In this document: one piece after another, positions 34,578 through 43,230 of the stretch
How the letters are laid out: every line of letters begins with the position of its first letter
How positions within the stretch are numbered: the stretch's first letter is position 1
Assembly: GCA_039029135.1 (NCBI GenBank)
Contig: JBCCGT010000009.1
Coordinates: forward strand, 119,768 to 183,767
Source: JALZVT01 sp039029135
Lineage (GTDB): Bacteria > Pseudomonadota > Gammaproteobacteria > Pseudomonadales > Azotimanducaceae
Direction of reading: 5' to 3'
Length of the DNA stretch: 64,000 nt
Position numbers and translations under genes: made by a program
Notes under the pieces: generated by a model
What the model was told of the DNA's origin: nothing
Database searches by the model: none
Seen by the model: only the letters and a program-made list of their open reading frames with translations

Positions 34578-35177
34578 TCAGTCCGCCAGTTCGAACGTTA
34601 TGCGATTACGCACCCCAGGCACTTCGATAGGTTCGCCGTTGACGACCTTCGGTTTGTATTTGAATTTCAGCGCAGCGTTTATCGCCGCTCGATCGAAGAT
34701 GCCGGGTGGCTTCGCTTCGATCACGACCGGGTCTCTGACGGCGCCAGATTTGGTTACGACAAACTCAAGAACCACGTACCCCTCAATCCCGCGTGTCTGT
34801 GCACGCCGCGGATAAATCGGCGCGACCTTGACGATCGGCAGGTACTCACCGTCCTGCGTAAAGCCGCCCGTGCCGCCTACGTTCAGGTCCACGTTAACGT
34901 CCACCGCACCGATATCGACGCCCTGGCTGACATCGCTGGACTCGAATTCCGGCGTGGGCATGTCGGGCGGGGGCTCATCGGGCGGCGGCGGCGGATCCGG
35001 CTTACGCTTCTTGATCTCCAGTTCCTGATCTTCCTCGACGCGGACAATGTCCGTGATGTCGATGTTCGCGCCCTCTTTCAGATTCGGCATGTCGTTGGCG
35101 ATCAGCGACTGCATCAGCCAGAACAGGCCGAGGGTCGCGAGCGCGCCAAGCAGGACACCGATAACGAATCGCAGCAT
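34578..35177 (-). CDS. tonB: Energy transducer TonB (TonB2 type)
   Basis: TonB carries proton-motive energy from the inner membrane to outer-membrane receptors. The 199-residue protein has one N-terminal membrane anchor (FVIGVLLGALATLGLFWLM), a short proline-rich spacer (KPDPPPPPDEPPPDMP) and a C-terminal TonB domain with YPRRAQTRGIEGYVVLEF and the usual YKPKVVNG strand. The short spacer is typical of TonB2 proteins. The upstream exbD stops 12 bases earlier, so the genes are co-transcribed. No receptor gene lies in the window. Confidence 0.93.
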   Translation of the reverse strand: MLRFVIGVLLGALATLGLFWLMQSLIANDMPNLKEGANIDITDIVRVEEDQELEIKKRKPDPPPPPDEPPPDMPTPEFESSDVSQGVDIGAVDVNVDLNVGGTGGFTQDGEYLPIVKVAPIYPRRAQTRGIEGYVVLEFVVTKSGAVRDPVVIEAKPPGIFDRAAINAALKFKYKPKVVNGEPIEVPGVRNRITFELAD

Positions 35178-35189
35178 AGGTCCGCTCTC

Positions 35190-35591
35190 CTACTGTTCGG
35201 TTGAGATGGCGACTTCCTGAATACCCGCCGCCCGCGCCGCGCTGATCACGGCCTCAAGCTTCTCGTATTCCGACTCACCGTCGGCCTGAATCACCAGGCC
35301 GCCCTTGGGATTTTCAGCGTGGATGCGCTCGATGTGAGAACGCACCGCCGTGGCGTCGACCTTCTGCTTATCAATCCAAATGTCGCCGCCTGGGCTGATC
35401 GCTACCAGCACCGACACGGTCGGCTTCTTCACTGCCGTCAGCGCCTCAGGTCGCGCAACCTCGATACCGGCCTGCTTGATGAAGGTCGCCGTCACGATGA
35501 AGAAAATCAGCATGATGAAGACCACGTCCAGCATCGGCGTGAGGTTCGGTTCGACCGATTCCTCCGCACTCTTCAAACGTCTTCTGGCCAT
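35190..35591 (-). CDS. exbD: Biopolymer transport protein ExbD
   Basis: The 133-residue protein has the ExbD layout: short cytoplasmic start, one membrane helix (LTPMLDVVFIMLIFFIVTATFI) containing the essential aspartate, and a periplasmic domain. With ExbB it forms the proton channel that powers TonB. It sits between exbB and tonB with 10-20 base spacers. Confidence 0.94.
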   Translation of the reverse strand: MARRRLKSAEESVEPNLTPMLDVVFIMLIFFIVTATFIKQAGIEVARPEALTAVKKPTVSVLVAISPGGDIWIDKQKVDATAVRSHIERIHAENPKGGLVIQADGESEYEKLEAVISAARAAGIQEVAISTEQ

Positions 35592-35609
35592 CGACTAACT
35601 CCCTGCGGA

Positions 35610-36125
35610 TCAGTGATCCGACGTCATGTTGTCCTCAAAGGACAAGATCGAATAGTCCACCTTGCGCTGCAGCCACGTCGTTCCCAGCAGCCCCGAAAGG
35701 CTGACGATCATGCCGGCCATGGTCGGGATGGTGGCCTGGGACACGCCGGCCGCCATCGAGCGCGCGTTGCCACCCTGGGTCGCCATGGCCTCGAACACCG
35801 TCACCATGCCCGTCACGGTACCGAGCAGCCCCAACAGCGGCGCGAGCGCGACGCAGGTCTGCACCAGCGCCAGATTGCCGGTAATTCGCTCTGCCGTCTC
35901 AGAGATGATGCCGTCGCGAATGGCGTGGGCGCTCCAGGAGCGACGCTCGCCGCGCTGCTCCCACTGGTCCATCGCCGATTGGATGACCTGCTTGTGTTCG
36001 GTGCGGAAGTACCACCAGCGCTCAAACACCAGCGTCCACAGCAAAAACGTGAGCGCGGCGATGAGCCACAGAACGTTACCGCCCTGTTCCATAAAGCCGG
36101 TCAATGCGAAATAAAGATCGCCCAT
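35610..36125 (-). CDS. exbB: MotA/TolQ/ExbB proton channel protein
   Basis: The 171-residue protein is the small ExbB2-type subunit. It has an N-terminal membrane helix (NVLWLIAALTFLLWTLVF) and the conserved channel region LVQTCVALAPLLGLLGTVTGM, followed by a last helix (IPTMAGMIVSLSGLLG). It forms the ExbB–ExbD channel. It lies directly after the larger ttpC gene, which carries a second MotA/TolQ/ExbB domain, as in Vibrio TonB2 clusters. Confidence 0.93.
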   Translation of the reverse strand: MGDLYFALTGFMEQGGNVLWLIAALTFLLWTLVFERWWYFRTEHKQVIQSAMDQWEQRGERRSWSAHAIRDGIISETAERITGNLALVQTCVALAPLLGLLGTVTGMVTVFEAMATQGGNARSMAAGVSQATIPTMAGMIVSLSGLLGTTWLQRKVDYSILSFEDNMTSDH

Positions 36126-36177
36126 GCCTTGAATACCTTTCTAACTCGTTACGCCCGTCACTCCGCGCGCGCTGGGA

Positions 36178-37635
36178 TTAACCCAGCGAGCGACCAGAGT
36201 TTTCGGCGTGCTCCGCGATCATTCCCGCACTCTGCTCTTCCAGAGTATGGACAATCGACTTGCTGCGCGAGTTCACGATGGAGTGCAGCAGCACCGTTGG
36301 GATCGCGACAACCAGACCCAGAACCGTAGTCATTAGTGCAACCGAGATACCGCCTGCCATCGTCTTCGGATCGCCTGCCCCGAACAGGGTAATGGCCTGG
36401 AACGTCTGGATCATGCCGGTGACCGTACCAAGCAGACCGAGCAGCGGCGCGACTGCAGAAATCACCTGAATGAGCGTGATATTGCTGGTGATCTTCGGCG
36501 TCTCTCCAAGAATAGCCTCACCGAGCTTGAGCTCCAGCGTTTCGACGTCGGTGTCTTTGTTCTCGTCGTAGACCTGCAGGACGCGACCCAGCGGGTTACC
36601 GCTGTCGGCGGTGTCGGAGTTCTTCTGCGCGTTGACTCTGCGGCTCATGCCGAACAGCTGGAACCACTTCCACAGCGCAAGCAGCACACCGATGATGCCG
36701 AGCATGATGATGACCGAGCCGACGTAGCCGCCCTGCCCGTCACAAAACGGCAGGTAGCACTCGCCGTTGGCGATGCCGCCGAAGGGCGAACCAATGCGCT
36801 CGCCCCAGGAGGCCTTCTGAATCTCAAGCTGAAGCAGCGAACCGCGGGTGGGGTCGATGCCGATCTCGACGACGTCACCCGCACTCGCCTGCTGAATGTC
36901 GGCGATGGTGCCCGTGAAGCGTCCGCTCGGCTGACGGCCAAGCTGAGTGACGACCTGGTTGTCCGGATCCCAGCGCAGGAATTCGCCGTCGGCGACGATG
37001 CCGAAGGCGCCAAGGCGAGTCGCCTGCACTTCCGTCTTTTCACCGTTCAGCGTCGTCAGCGATACCGGGTAGTTGGCGATCTTGCCGGACTCGGTTGCCT
37101 CGCGCTGCAGTTCGAACCACAGGTCTTCCATCTCTTCGATGGTGGCGAGCTGGCTGGCCGTACCCATCTTCTTGGCGAGTTCACCGAGCCAGTCACCGCG
37201 ATTCGGGTACTGCGAGCTGACGAGCGAACCCTCGAACTGGCCGCGCGTATCGCCTGCGACCTGCTGCAGTACACCGAACAGCTCGCGCAGCGAGCCCAGC
37301 CGCTTGTCCAGCGCTTCCTGCAGCTGGCCGATGCGAACCTCGTTTTCCTCGAACTGGGTCTCCAGCCGCTCGGAGCGCTGCTCTTCGCGACGGCGATCGT
37401 CCTTCGCCCGATTCAGCAGGTTCTGCTGATTGGCACGATCCTGGCGAAACCGGGACTCGCGCTGCGCGTGATCGCGCGCTTCAGTAACACGACGTTGTTC
37501 GACGTTGCGCAGCAGTTCATCGAGACTGTTGGCTTCATTGACAACGATGGGAGATGCAGCTTCCTGAGCCGCGGCGGATAGCCCGAAGAGCGCCGCCGCA
37601 CAACCGATCAGGAGCGTGTTGAGTGTTTTTTTCAT
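36178..37635 (-). CDS. ttpC: TtpC-like large ExbB-family protein
   Basis: From the ATG at 37635 the protein is 485 residues, starting with a signal peptide (MKKTLNTLLIGCAAALFGLS). A long periplasmic coiled-coil region (RVTEARDHAQRESRF to RIGQLQEALDKR) and a globular section follow. The C-terminal MotA/TolQ/ExbB domain contains VISAVAPLLGLLGTVTGMIQTF. This is the TtpC layout, needed by Vibrio TonB2 systems besides ExbB2. A start at 37659 is also possible. The DUF3450 gene ends just upstream. Confidence 0.9.
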   Translation of the reverse strand: MKKTLNTLLIGCAAALFGLSAAAQEAASPIVVNEANSLDELLRNVEQRRVTEARDHAQRESRFRQDRANQQNLLNRAKDDRRREEQRSERLETQFEENEVRIGQLQEALDKRLGSLRELFGVLQQVAGDTRGQFEGSLVSSQYPNRGDWLGELAKKMGTASQLATIEEMEDLWFELQREATESGKIANYPVSLTTLNGEKTEVQATRLGAFGIVADGEFLRWDPDNQVVTQLGRQPSGRFTGTIADIQQASAGDVVEIGIDPTRGSLLQLEIQKASWGERIGSPFGGIANGECYLPFCDGQGGYVGSVIIMLGIIGVLLALWKWFQLFGMSRRVNAQKNSDTADSGNPLGRVLQVYDENKDTDVETLELKLGEAILGETPKITSNITLIQVISAVAPLLGLLGTVTGMIQTFQAITLFGAGDPKTMAGGISVALMTTVLGLVVAIPTVLLHSIVNSRSKSIVHTLEEQSAGMIAEHAENSGRSLG

Positions 37636-37662
37636 GTTCGTCCCCATGCTCGCGACCACTCC

Positions 37663-38436
37663 TTAGTTACTGCCCTGACCGACGACCGGGATCGTCATCA
37701 GGTCGAGTGATACCTGCTTACGTGCCATGCGAATGCCATTGCGCACGCCGGCGGTGTATGAATCGTCCAGTGCCTGCCACTGCCGCGTTTCCGGGTTGTA
37801 CATCCCCGTCTCGGAGCCGTCCTGCGCCTGGTACATCAGCGACAGACGGCCAAACTTCAGCACGTCGACAATGCGCTCTGAGCCTTCCACTTCGATGGTG
37901 TCGGTGTAGGCTTCCAGCGTCCGCCCGTAATCGTTCTCGATCTGGTAGGCCCGCATGATCTGGCTGAACTTCTCGGACACGGCGACGTCGGCCCGATCCA
38001 TCATTTCCCGCAGCCGATTGAGCCGGTCTTCCCGCTCGCCGGTCAGGAACGGCAGGTCGAGATTCACGAACTGCTCCAAACCGTCGATCATGCGCAGCAT
38101 GAGTGGCGTGATCTGGCGCTCGATGACGGTGACTTTGTCGATGGCCGAGGAGAGGTCGTTCATCTCCTTTTCCTGACTAAGCACCTGCCGCTCGAGCTGT
38201 TGGTTGTAGACCTTCAGCCCGTCGATCTCTTTCAAGACGGTCTTGTACTCGTTGAACAGTTGCCGGGTCTGATCGGTGAGCGCATCGATCTTCGCCTGCG
38301 AAGAAATCGCCTGCTTGTTGATCCGCTCCACCACCCGGAACACGTCCGTAAGGTTCGTCGCCTGGGCAGGCATCGCCAGAACGCCCCCAAGCGTCACGGC
38401 GAGTATTAAGGCTTGCCTGAAAATCACTTTGTTCAT
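37663..38436 (-). CDS. DUF3450 periplasmic protein, first gene of the TonB2-type operon
   Basis: The 257-residue protein has a signal peptide (ALILAVTLGGVLAMPAQA), a long coiled coil (AKIDALTDQTRQLFNEYK to LERQVLSQEKEMNDL) and a C-terminal domain ending near DSYTAGVRNGIRMARKQVS. This is the DUF3450 pattern found at the head of TonB2/TtpC operons. Its exact role is unknown; a structural part of the periplasmic assembly is likely. AGGAAG stands eight bases before the ATG. Confidence 0.9.
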   Translation of the reverse strand: MNKVIFRQALILAVTLGGVLAMPAQATNLTDVFRVVERINKQAISSQAKIDALTDQTRQLFNEYKTVLKEIDGLKVYNQQLERQVLSQEKEMNDLSSAIDKVTVIERQITPLMLRMIDGLEQFVNLDLPFLTGEREDRLNRLREMMDRADVAVSEKFSQIMRAYQIENDYGRTLEAYTDTIEVEGSERIVDVLKFGRLSLMYQAQDGSETGMYNPETRQWQALDDSYTAGVRNGIRMARKQVSLDLMTIPVVGQGSN

Positions 38437-39407
38437 GTGGTCTTCCTACCAGAGTACGTAAGTGTCTCGATGTTATTGGTTTCTTGTTGCGGTCAACGCT
38501 CAATCAGCTCATTGCAGATCCGAGAGTTGTCGCCTTGCTCTTTGATCTTCTTCTTGTGTTTGCCGCTTTATCTTTCGTCTTCGTCGCTTCGCTACTAGTT
38601 CTTGCTCGCGTGTTCTTGCTCGCGTGGTGCCCGCTTCTGGTTACGCCCGCCTATCCGCACCAAGTCCGGCACCAAGTCGAGGGCATCCGCGTGCACCCAG
38701 CCCGTCGCAAACTCAACACGACGAACAACACCACATCTGCAAGGACACTATGCCACGCAGAACCTGCGGTGTGCGCACCCGGACCAGTAACGTTGGTTTA
38801 ACGACCCCTGAAAAAGTATGACGACCTGCTCTGTGTCTTCGCACTGCGCTGCTGTCGCGCTAAGGCCGCGCCACGTCGCCGCTCTACGCCCCGGCTGATC
38901 TACCGCAAATTTCCCAGCTCGATGTACAGCTTGTTTCACAGCTTATCTGACCGCGGCTCTATCGACCGCTTTGTCTTGTCTTGCCCAGCCGGTCTTACCC
39001 AGCCCCAGCGAGGTTCGCTTGGCCTGTGTCACCGGCCACAACCCGGCACTCTTGAGCGAATCAGCGGCGTGTCATTCTCGTTGGCACAACCTGCCCGCTG
39101 GCGCAACCTGGGCGTTTGCCTGGGGTATTTGCCTGCATGGTGCCACGAACTGTGCCTGAGTCGCGCCGGAGCCAACTGCCCCATATTGATGCGCGGCACA
39201 AGATCGAGAACACGCTGTCGGGATCACTCCCGAACCGATTCGAACGCCTGGTCCCGGGACGCTCGACCGCCCCACTAGCGGTCGAGCGAAAGCATCCTCA
39301 ATGCCCCTTTGGATGTCAAGGCAACAGCCGCGCCACGGCGCCGTAAATGCACGCCGACGGCGGCCGTCAAACCCCTGTTTACGTTCGTCGCCAACTTGCA
39401 GCGAGCG
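38437..39407. other. 970-base spacer without a recognisable gene
   Basis: The two plus-strand frames here (38484-38801, 38922-39278) show no family pattern and odd composition, so I do not call them. The stretch holds a 14-bp direct tandem repeat (38598-38625) and a perfect hairpin at 39261-39286 (GCTCGACCGC, seven bases, GCGGTCGAGC). The TonB operon promoter should lie at the left end. Confidence 0.5.
39261..39286. terminator. Hairpin downstream of the dienelactone hydrolase gene
   Basis: A perfect 10-bp stem with a seven-base loop, about 120 bases after the minus-strand hydrolase stop. No T-run follows on either strand, so terminator function is uncertain. Confidence 0.4.
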
Positions 39408-40073
39408 CTACTGCAGATGGCTGGCAAAAAACGCCAGCGTACGGCCGCGCGCCAGGTCGGCCGCTTCGGCGTTGTAGCTGCCGCGATGATCACAGTTGAA
39501 GCCATGGTCGGCGCTGTAGACGTGCACGTCGACGTCCGGCTGGGCGGCGCGGATCTTGTCGACATCGCTCAGCGGAATGTGGGCATCCAGATCGCCGAAG
39601 TGCATCATCACCGGGCATGCCGCCTGACGATTCGTCTCGCCAGCGATGCCGCCGCCGTAGTAGGCCGCTGCGGCCGCCACGCCGTTCAGCTCGCAGGCGG
39701 ACAGCCAGGTCATCAGGCCACCAAAGCAGTAGCCCACCACCCCGACCTTGCCGAATTCGGCGGCCGCGTCGATCGCAGCCTGCAGATCGGCCAGCGCATC
39801 CGCGCGCTGCAGCTTCGCAAAGGCGAGGTCAATGCCACGTCCCATGTCGGCCTCTTCGTAGCCCAGTTCCACGCCGGGCTCCACCCGGTCGAACAGCTGC
39901 GGCGCGATCACGCCATAGCCCGCCGCCGCGTAGCCGTCGGCGACCTGCCGAATATGGCCGTTGACGCCGAAGATCTCCTGGATCACGACGATGCCCCCTG
40001 CCGGCACGTCCGCCCGCGCCTCGTAGGCATTGAACTGAAACCCGTCCGCCGCGGTGAGTTGCCGCTGTCCCAT
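39408..40073 (-). CDS. Dienelactone hydrolase family protein
   Basis: The ATG at 40073 gives 221 residues, the normal size; the longer frame upstream is not homologous. The alpha/beta-hydrolase triad is Cys-Asp-His as in dienelactone hydrolases: nucleophile in VVGYCFGG, Asp in HFGDLDAHIP and His in ADHGFNCD. IQEIFGVNGHIRQVAD near the start is the other family motif. Substrates of such proteins range well beyond dienelactone, so the natural one is not known. It is divergent from phoB. Confidence 0.9.
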   Translation of the reverse strand: MGQRQLTAADGFQFNAYEARADVPAGGIVVIQEIFGVNGHIRQVADGYAAAGYGVIAPQLFDRVEPGVELGYEEADMGRGIDLAFAKLQRADALADLQAAIDAAAEFGKVGVVGYCFGGLMTWLSACELNGVAAAAAYYGGGIAGETNRQAACPVMMHFGDLDAHIPLSDVDKIRAAQPDVDVHVYSADHGFNCDHRGSYNAEAADLARGRTLAFFASHLQ

Positions 40074-40321
40074 AGTGTCGCCCTCCGGCCTGTCCGTTGT
40101 TGTGTCGGGTATGCTTACACAGATCGCAGCGGAAGTGACCCGCCGCCCCCATCGAGCACGAATCGCTCCCGACTGGCGGCGAATGACGGACGATCCAGGG
40201 CGCCCATTCGCTCGCTCATTCACGATGTGCGCGACGCTCGTCCACCTGTCACAATCGCCCCGGCGCGGCCGACGCGCAGCGACGCTCACCGGCGCAGACA
40301 GACGGGGCAGCCGAAACGAAC

Positions 40322-41026
40322 ATGGCCAGCAATCAGATACTGTTAGTCGAGGACGAACCGGACGTACGCGACATGCTCGTGTTCGCGCTGAATCGCGCCG
40401 ACTTTGACGTGCTCGCGGTGGACTCCGCGGAGGCCGGGCTCGCTCAGCTGCACGGGGGCGTCACGCCGGCGGCAATCATCATCGATTGGATGCTTCCCGG
40501 CATGCAGGGCGTCGACCTCGCCAAGCGTCTGCGCGCCGACGAAGTCACCCAGGAGACACCCCTGATCATGCTCACCGCGAAGGGCGAAGAAGCGGACAAG
40601 CTGCGCGGCTTCGACTCGGGCGTCGACGACTACATCACCAAGCCGTTCTCGCCGAAGGAACTGGTGGCGCGGCTACGGGCGCTGATGCGCCGGGCCGGGC
40701 TCTCAACCGACGGCATTCTGGGGACCGGCGATCTGAAGCTCGATCTGCGGACCCACGAGCTGACGATCAGCGGCGAGCGCGTGCACATCGGTCCGACCGA
40801 GTTCCGCCTCTTGGAGTTCCTGATCAGTCACCCCAATCGCACCTTCGATCGCAGCCAACTGCTGGATCGCGTCTGGGGACGGGACGCCTATGTGGAGGAG
40901 CGCACGGTCGACGTCCATGTGCTGCGCCTGCGCAAGCTGCTCAAACCCTACGCCCTGGAAGGTATCGTGCAGACGGTCCGCGGCGTGGGCTATCGATTCC
41001 AACCGGTGGAAAAGGCCACGGCCTGA
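40322..41026 (+). CDS. phoB: Phosphate-regulon-type response regulator (PhoB)
   Basis: The 234-residue protein has an OmpR-family layout. The receiver contains VEDEPDVR, phospho-accepting Asp in IIIDWMLPGM, Thr in MLTAKGEE and Lys in YITKPFSPKEL. The winged helix ends VEERTVDVHVLRLRKLL and VQTVRGVGYRFQ, closest to PhoB. PhoB activates phosphate-scavenging genes when phosphorylated by PhoR. No phoR follows; the next gene is on the other strand four bases after the stop. Confidence 0.88.
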   Translation: MASNQILLVEDEPDVRDMLVFALNRADFDVLAVDSAEAGLAQLHGGVTPAAIIIDWMLPGMQGVDLAKRLRADEVTQETPLIMLTAKGEEADKLRGFDSGVDDYITKPFSPKELVARLRALMRRAGLSTDGILGTGDLKLDLRTHELTISGERVHIGPTEFRLLEFLISHPNRTFDRSQLLDRVWGRDAYVEERTVDVHVLRLRKLLKPYALEGIVQTVRGVGYRFQPVEKATA

Positions 41027-41030
41027 GCAC

Positions 41031-41816
41031 CTAGCGTCGCCCGAAAGCCATCTGATTGAGATGGTGGCCGCCGTCAAGCAGTAAGGTCTCGCCAGTAACC
41101 ACGGACGGTCCGCTCAGAAACATCAGTATTCCTTCCGCTACCGTATCGGCGGTGGCCGTGGCGCGCAGCGGCGCTGACGCCTCCAGATCCGCCTTGACCT
41201 TGTCGTAGACGGTTTCCCCCATCCCCTCGCGCAGCCAGTCCCCCTGTATAAAGCCGGGGCAGACGGTATTGACGCGAATCTCGGGGCCCAGCACCCGAGC
41301 GAGCGACAGCGCCATGGTGATCATGGCGCCCTTAGACGCGGCGTAGGCAATGGACGACCCCACCCCCATCACGCCCGCGATGGAGGCGACGTTGACGATG
41401 CTGCCCCGGCCGCCCTGGCGCATGGCCGGTGCGACGGCCCGAGCCATCTGGAACGCGCCCACCGTGTTCACGGCGTAGATGCGCTGAAAGTCATCGGCGT
41501 CCAATCCATCGAGATCATGATGCGCACAAAACTTGGTCGTGCCCGCGTTGTTCACCAGACCGTCGATGCGACCCCAGCGTTCGAGCGCCGCAGCGGCCAG
41601 CGCCTGGCAGTCGGCGTCGTTGGCGACGTCGGCCTGCTGCACGAGCGTCTCCACGCCCAGCGCCTCGCAGGCCGCCTGCGTGGCCTCCGCACCCGCTCGA
41701 TTGCCGGCGTAGTTGATCGCGACGTGCGCCCCTTGCTCCGCGCACTGACGCGCGCAGGCGGCACCCACGCCCGACGAGGACCCCGTAATGATGACCACCG
41801 CCCCTTCCAGATCCAT
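41031..41816 (-). CDS. Short-chain dehydrogenase/reductase
   Basis: The ATG at 41816 follows GGAGGGGG and gives 261 residues; the longer GTG start would place this ribosome-binding site inside the gene. Cofactor loop TGSSSGVGAAC, NNAG in LVNNAGTT, and the catalytic Ser-Tyr-Lys set (NVASIAG and YAASKGA) define a classical SDR. It resembles FabG-type reductases, but the surroundings do not give a substrate. It converges on phoB. Confidence 0.88.
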   Translation of the reverse strand: MDLEGAVVIITGSSSGVGAACARQCAEQGAHVAINYAGNRAGAEATQAACEALGVETLVQQADVANDADCQALAAAALERWGRIDGLVNNAGTTKFCAHHDLDGLDADDFQRIYAVNTVGAFQMARAVAPAMRQGGRGSIVNVASIAGVMGVGSSIAYAASKGAMITMALSLARVLGPEIRVNTVCPGFIQGDWLREGMGETVYDKVKADLEASAPLRATATADTVAEGILMFLSGPSVVTGETLLLDGGHHLNQMAFGRR

Positions 41817-41927
41817 GCTTCCCCCTCCGTCGCTCACGCTCGACCGCTAAAGCGCCTATTATGGCCGATTGCCGCGCCGAGGCGTCATACGAGCCGGTGG
41901 CGGCAGAGCGGCCAAGCGAGGAGCGCA

Positions 41928-42587
41928 ATGACGCACACAGCAACCGATTTGAAAGCCGTCCTGTGGGACTTCGGCGGGGTCATCACCACCTCCCCGTTTG
42001 AGGCCTTCAACGCCTATGAGGCTGCCAACGGCTTGCCGACGAACTTCATTCGTGGAATCAACGCGCGCAATCCCGATACGAACGCGTGGGCGCAGTTTGA
42101 ATCCAGCGAAATAGACGCGGCCACCTTCGACGAACGCTTCGCCGCGGAGGCGGAGGCCGCGGGCCATCACGTGCGCGGCAAAGAAGTGCTCGCCCTGCTG
42201 TCGGGCTCGGTGCGGCCTCGGATGGTGAAGGTGCTGGAAACCTGCAAGGCTCACTTCAAGGTCGGCTGCATCACCAACAACGTCAAGTCCGGCAGCGGAC
42301 CGGGAATGGCGCGCAGCAGCGAGAAGGCGGCCGCCGTGCGCGACGTAATGGCCCTGTTCGACGTGGTCATCGAGTCCAGCGTGATCGGTATCCGCAAGCC
42401 AAATCCACGCATCTACGAAATTGCCTGCGAGGCGCTCGGGGTGGCGCCGTCCGAATGCGCCTTCCTGGACGATCTGGGCATCAACCTGAAGCCCGCGCAC
42501 GCCCTCGGCATGCGCACCATCAAGGTACTGAATGAGGCTCAGGCGATCGAGGAACTGGCAGGGGTAACGGGTCTGAGTTTCGACTGA
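41928..42587 (+). CDS. HAD-family hydrolase
   Basis: The ATG at 41928, behind GCGAGGAG, gives 219 residues. HAD motif I is WDFGGVI, with the second Asp replaced by Gly, an accepted variant in epoxide-hydrolase-like and ACAD10-like HADs. Motif II is in CITNNVKS, motif III the Lys of IRKPNPRIYE and motif IV is FLDDLGINL. The family includes phosphatases and dehalogenases. The motif I substitution makes plain phosphatase activity uncertain. Confidence 0.85.
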   Translation: MTHTATDLKAVLWDFGGVITTSPFEAFNAYEAANGLPTNFIRGINARNPDTNAWAQFESSEIDAATFDERFAAEAEAAGHHVRGKEVLALLSGSVRPRMVKVLETCKAHFKVGCITNNVKSGSGPGMARSSEKAAAVRDVMALFDVVIESSVIGIRKPNPRIYEIACEALGVAPSECAFLDDLGINLKPAHALGMRTIKVLNEAQAIEELAGVTGLSFD

Positions 42588-42606
42588 CCGCCGCCCCCAC
42601 GCTGCG

Positions 42607-43092
42607 TCAGTCGGCCGCGCCGCCCGCCAGCGTCTCCGCCGCGTCCTGCACCGCCCGCACAATCTTGTCGTACCCGGTACAACGACAGAGGTTGCCCGCC
42701 AGCCAGTAGCGGATCTCCGTCTCCGTGGGTCGCGGATTCTTGTCGAGCAGCGCCTTGGCCGCGACGATGAATCCCGGGGTGCACACCCCACACTGGAGTG
42801 CGGCGTGTTCCAGGAACTTCTCCTGCAACACGTGCAGACCGTCCGGCTCGGCGATCCCTTCGATGGTCGTGATCTTCTTGTCGCCTGCCTCAACGGCGAG
42901 CACGAGGCACGAACAGACCAGACGATCCTCGAGCAGCACCGAACAGGCACCGCAGTCGCCCGTGCCACAGCCTTCTTTCGTACCCGTCAGACCCAGCGTG
43001 TCACGCAGGGTCTGCAGCAGCGACTCCTGCGGCTCGCACAAATATTCGTGCACCTCGCCGTTGATCTCGGTACTGACCTGCAACTTTGCCAT
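42607..43092 (-). CDS. [2Fe-2S] subunit of a molybdenum hydroxylase (CoxS/XdhC type)
   Basis: The 161-residue protein binds two iron-sulfur clusters. The plant-type one uses GCGTGDCGACSV and a later Cys, the second CGVCTPGF and LCRCTGY. It passes electrons from molybdopterin to FAD in carbon monoxide dehydrogenase, xanthine dehydrogenase and aldehyde oxidase complexes. It follows the FAD subunit gene in the same direction. The large molybdopterin subunit is not in the window. Confidence 0.92.
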   Translation of the reverse strand: MAKLQVSTEINGEVHEYLCEPQESLLQTLRDTLGLTGTKEGCGTGDCGACSVLLEDRLVCSCLVLAVEAGDKKITTIEGIAEPDGLHVLQEKFLEHAALQCGVCTPGFIVAAKALLDKNPRPTETEIRYWLAGNLCRCTGYDKIVRAVQDAAETLAGGAAD

Positions 43093-43230
43093 CTCTCGCA
43101 TTCTCCCTGTCGGGACCGTTATGGGTCGGACCCGCTAGTTATTCTCAGTTCGTTTGGGCGAAGGGGAAGCAACGCGCCGTTGTCGCCAGAACCGCGCCGC
43201 GTCCGCGGACGGTCACCCCGCAGATTCGCC

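Noticed and set aside
38484..39278. Two plus-strand frames in the spacer after the TonB operon
   Set aside because: No start signals, no conserved pattern, and they contain the tandem repeat and hairpin.
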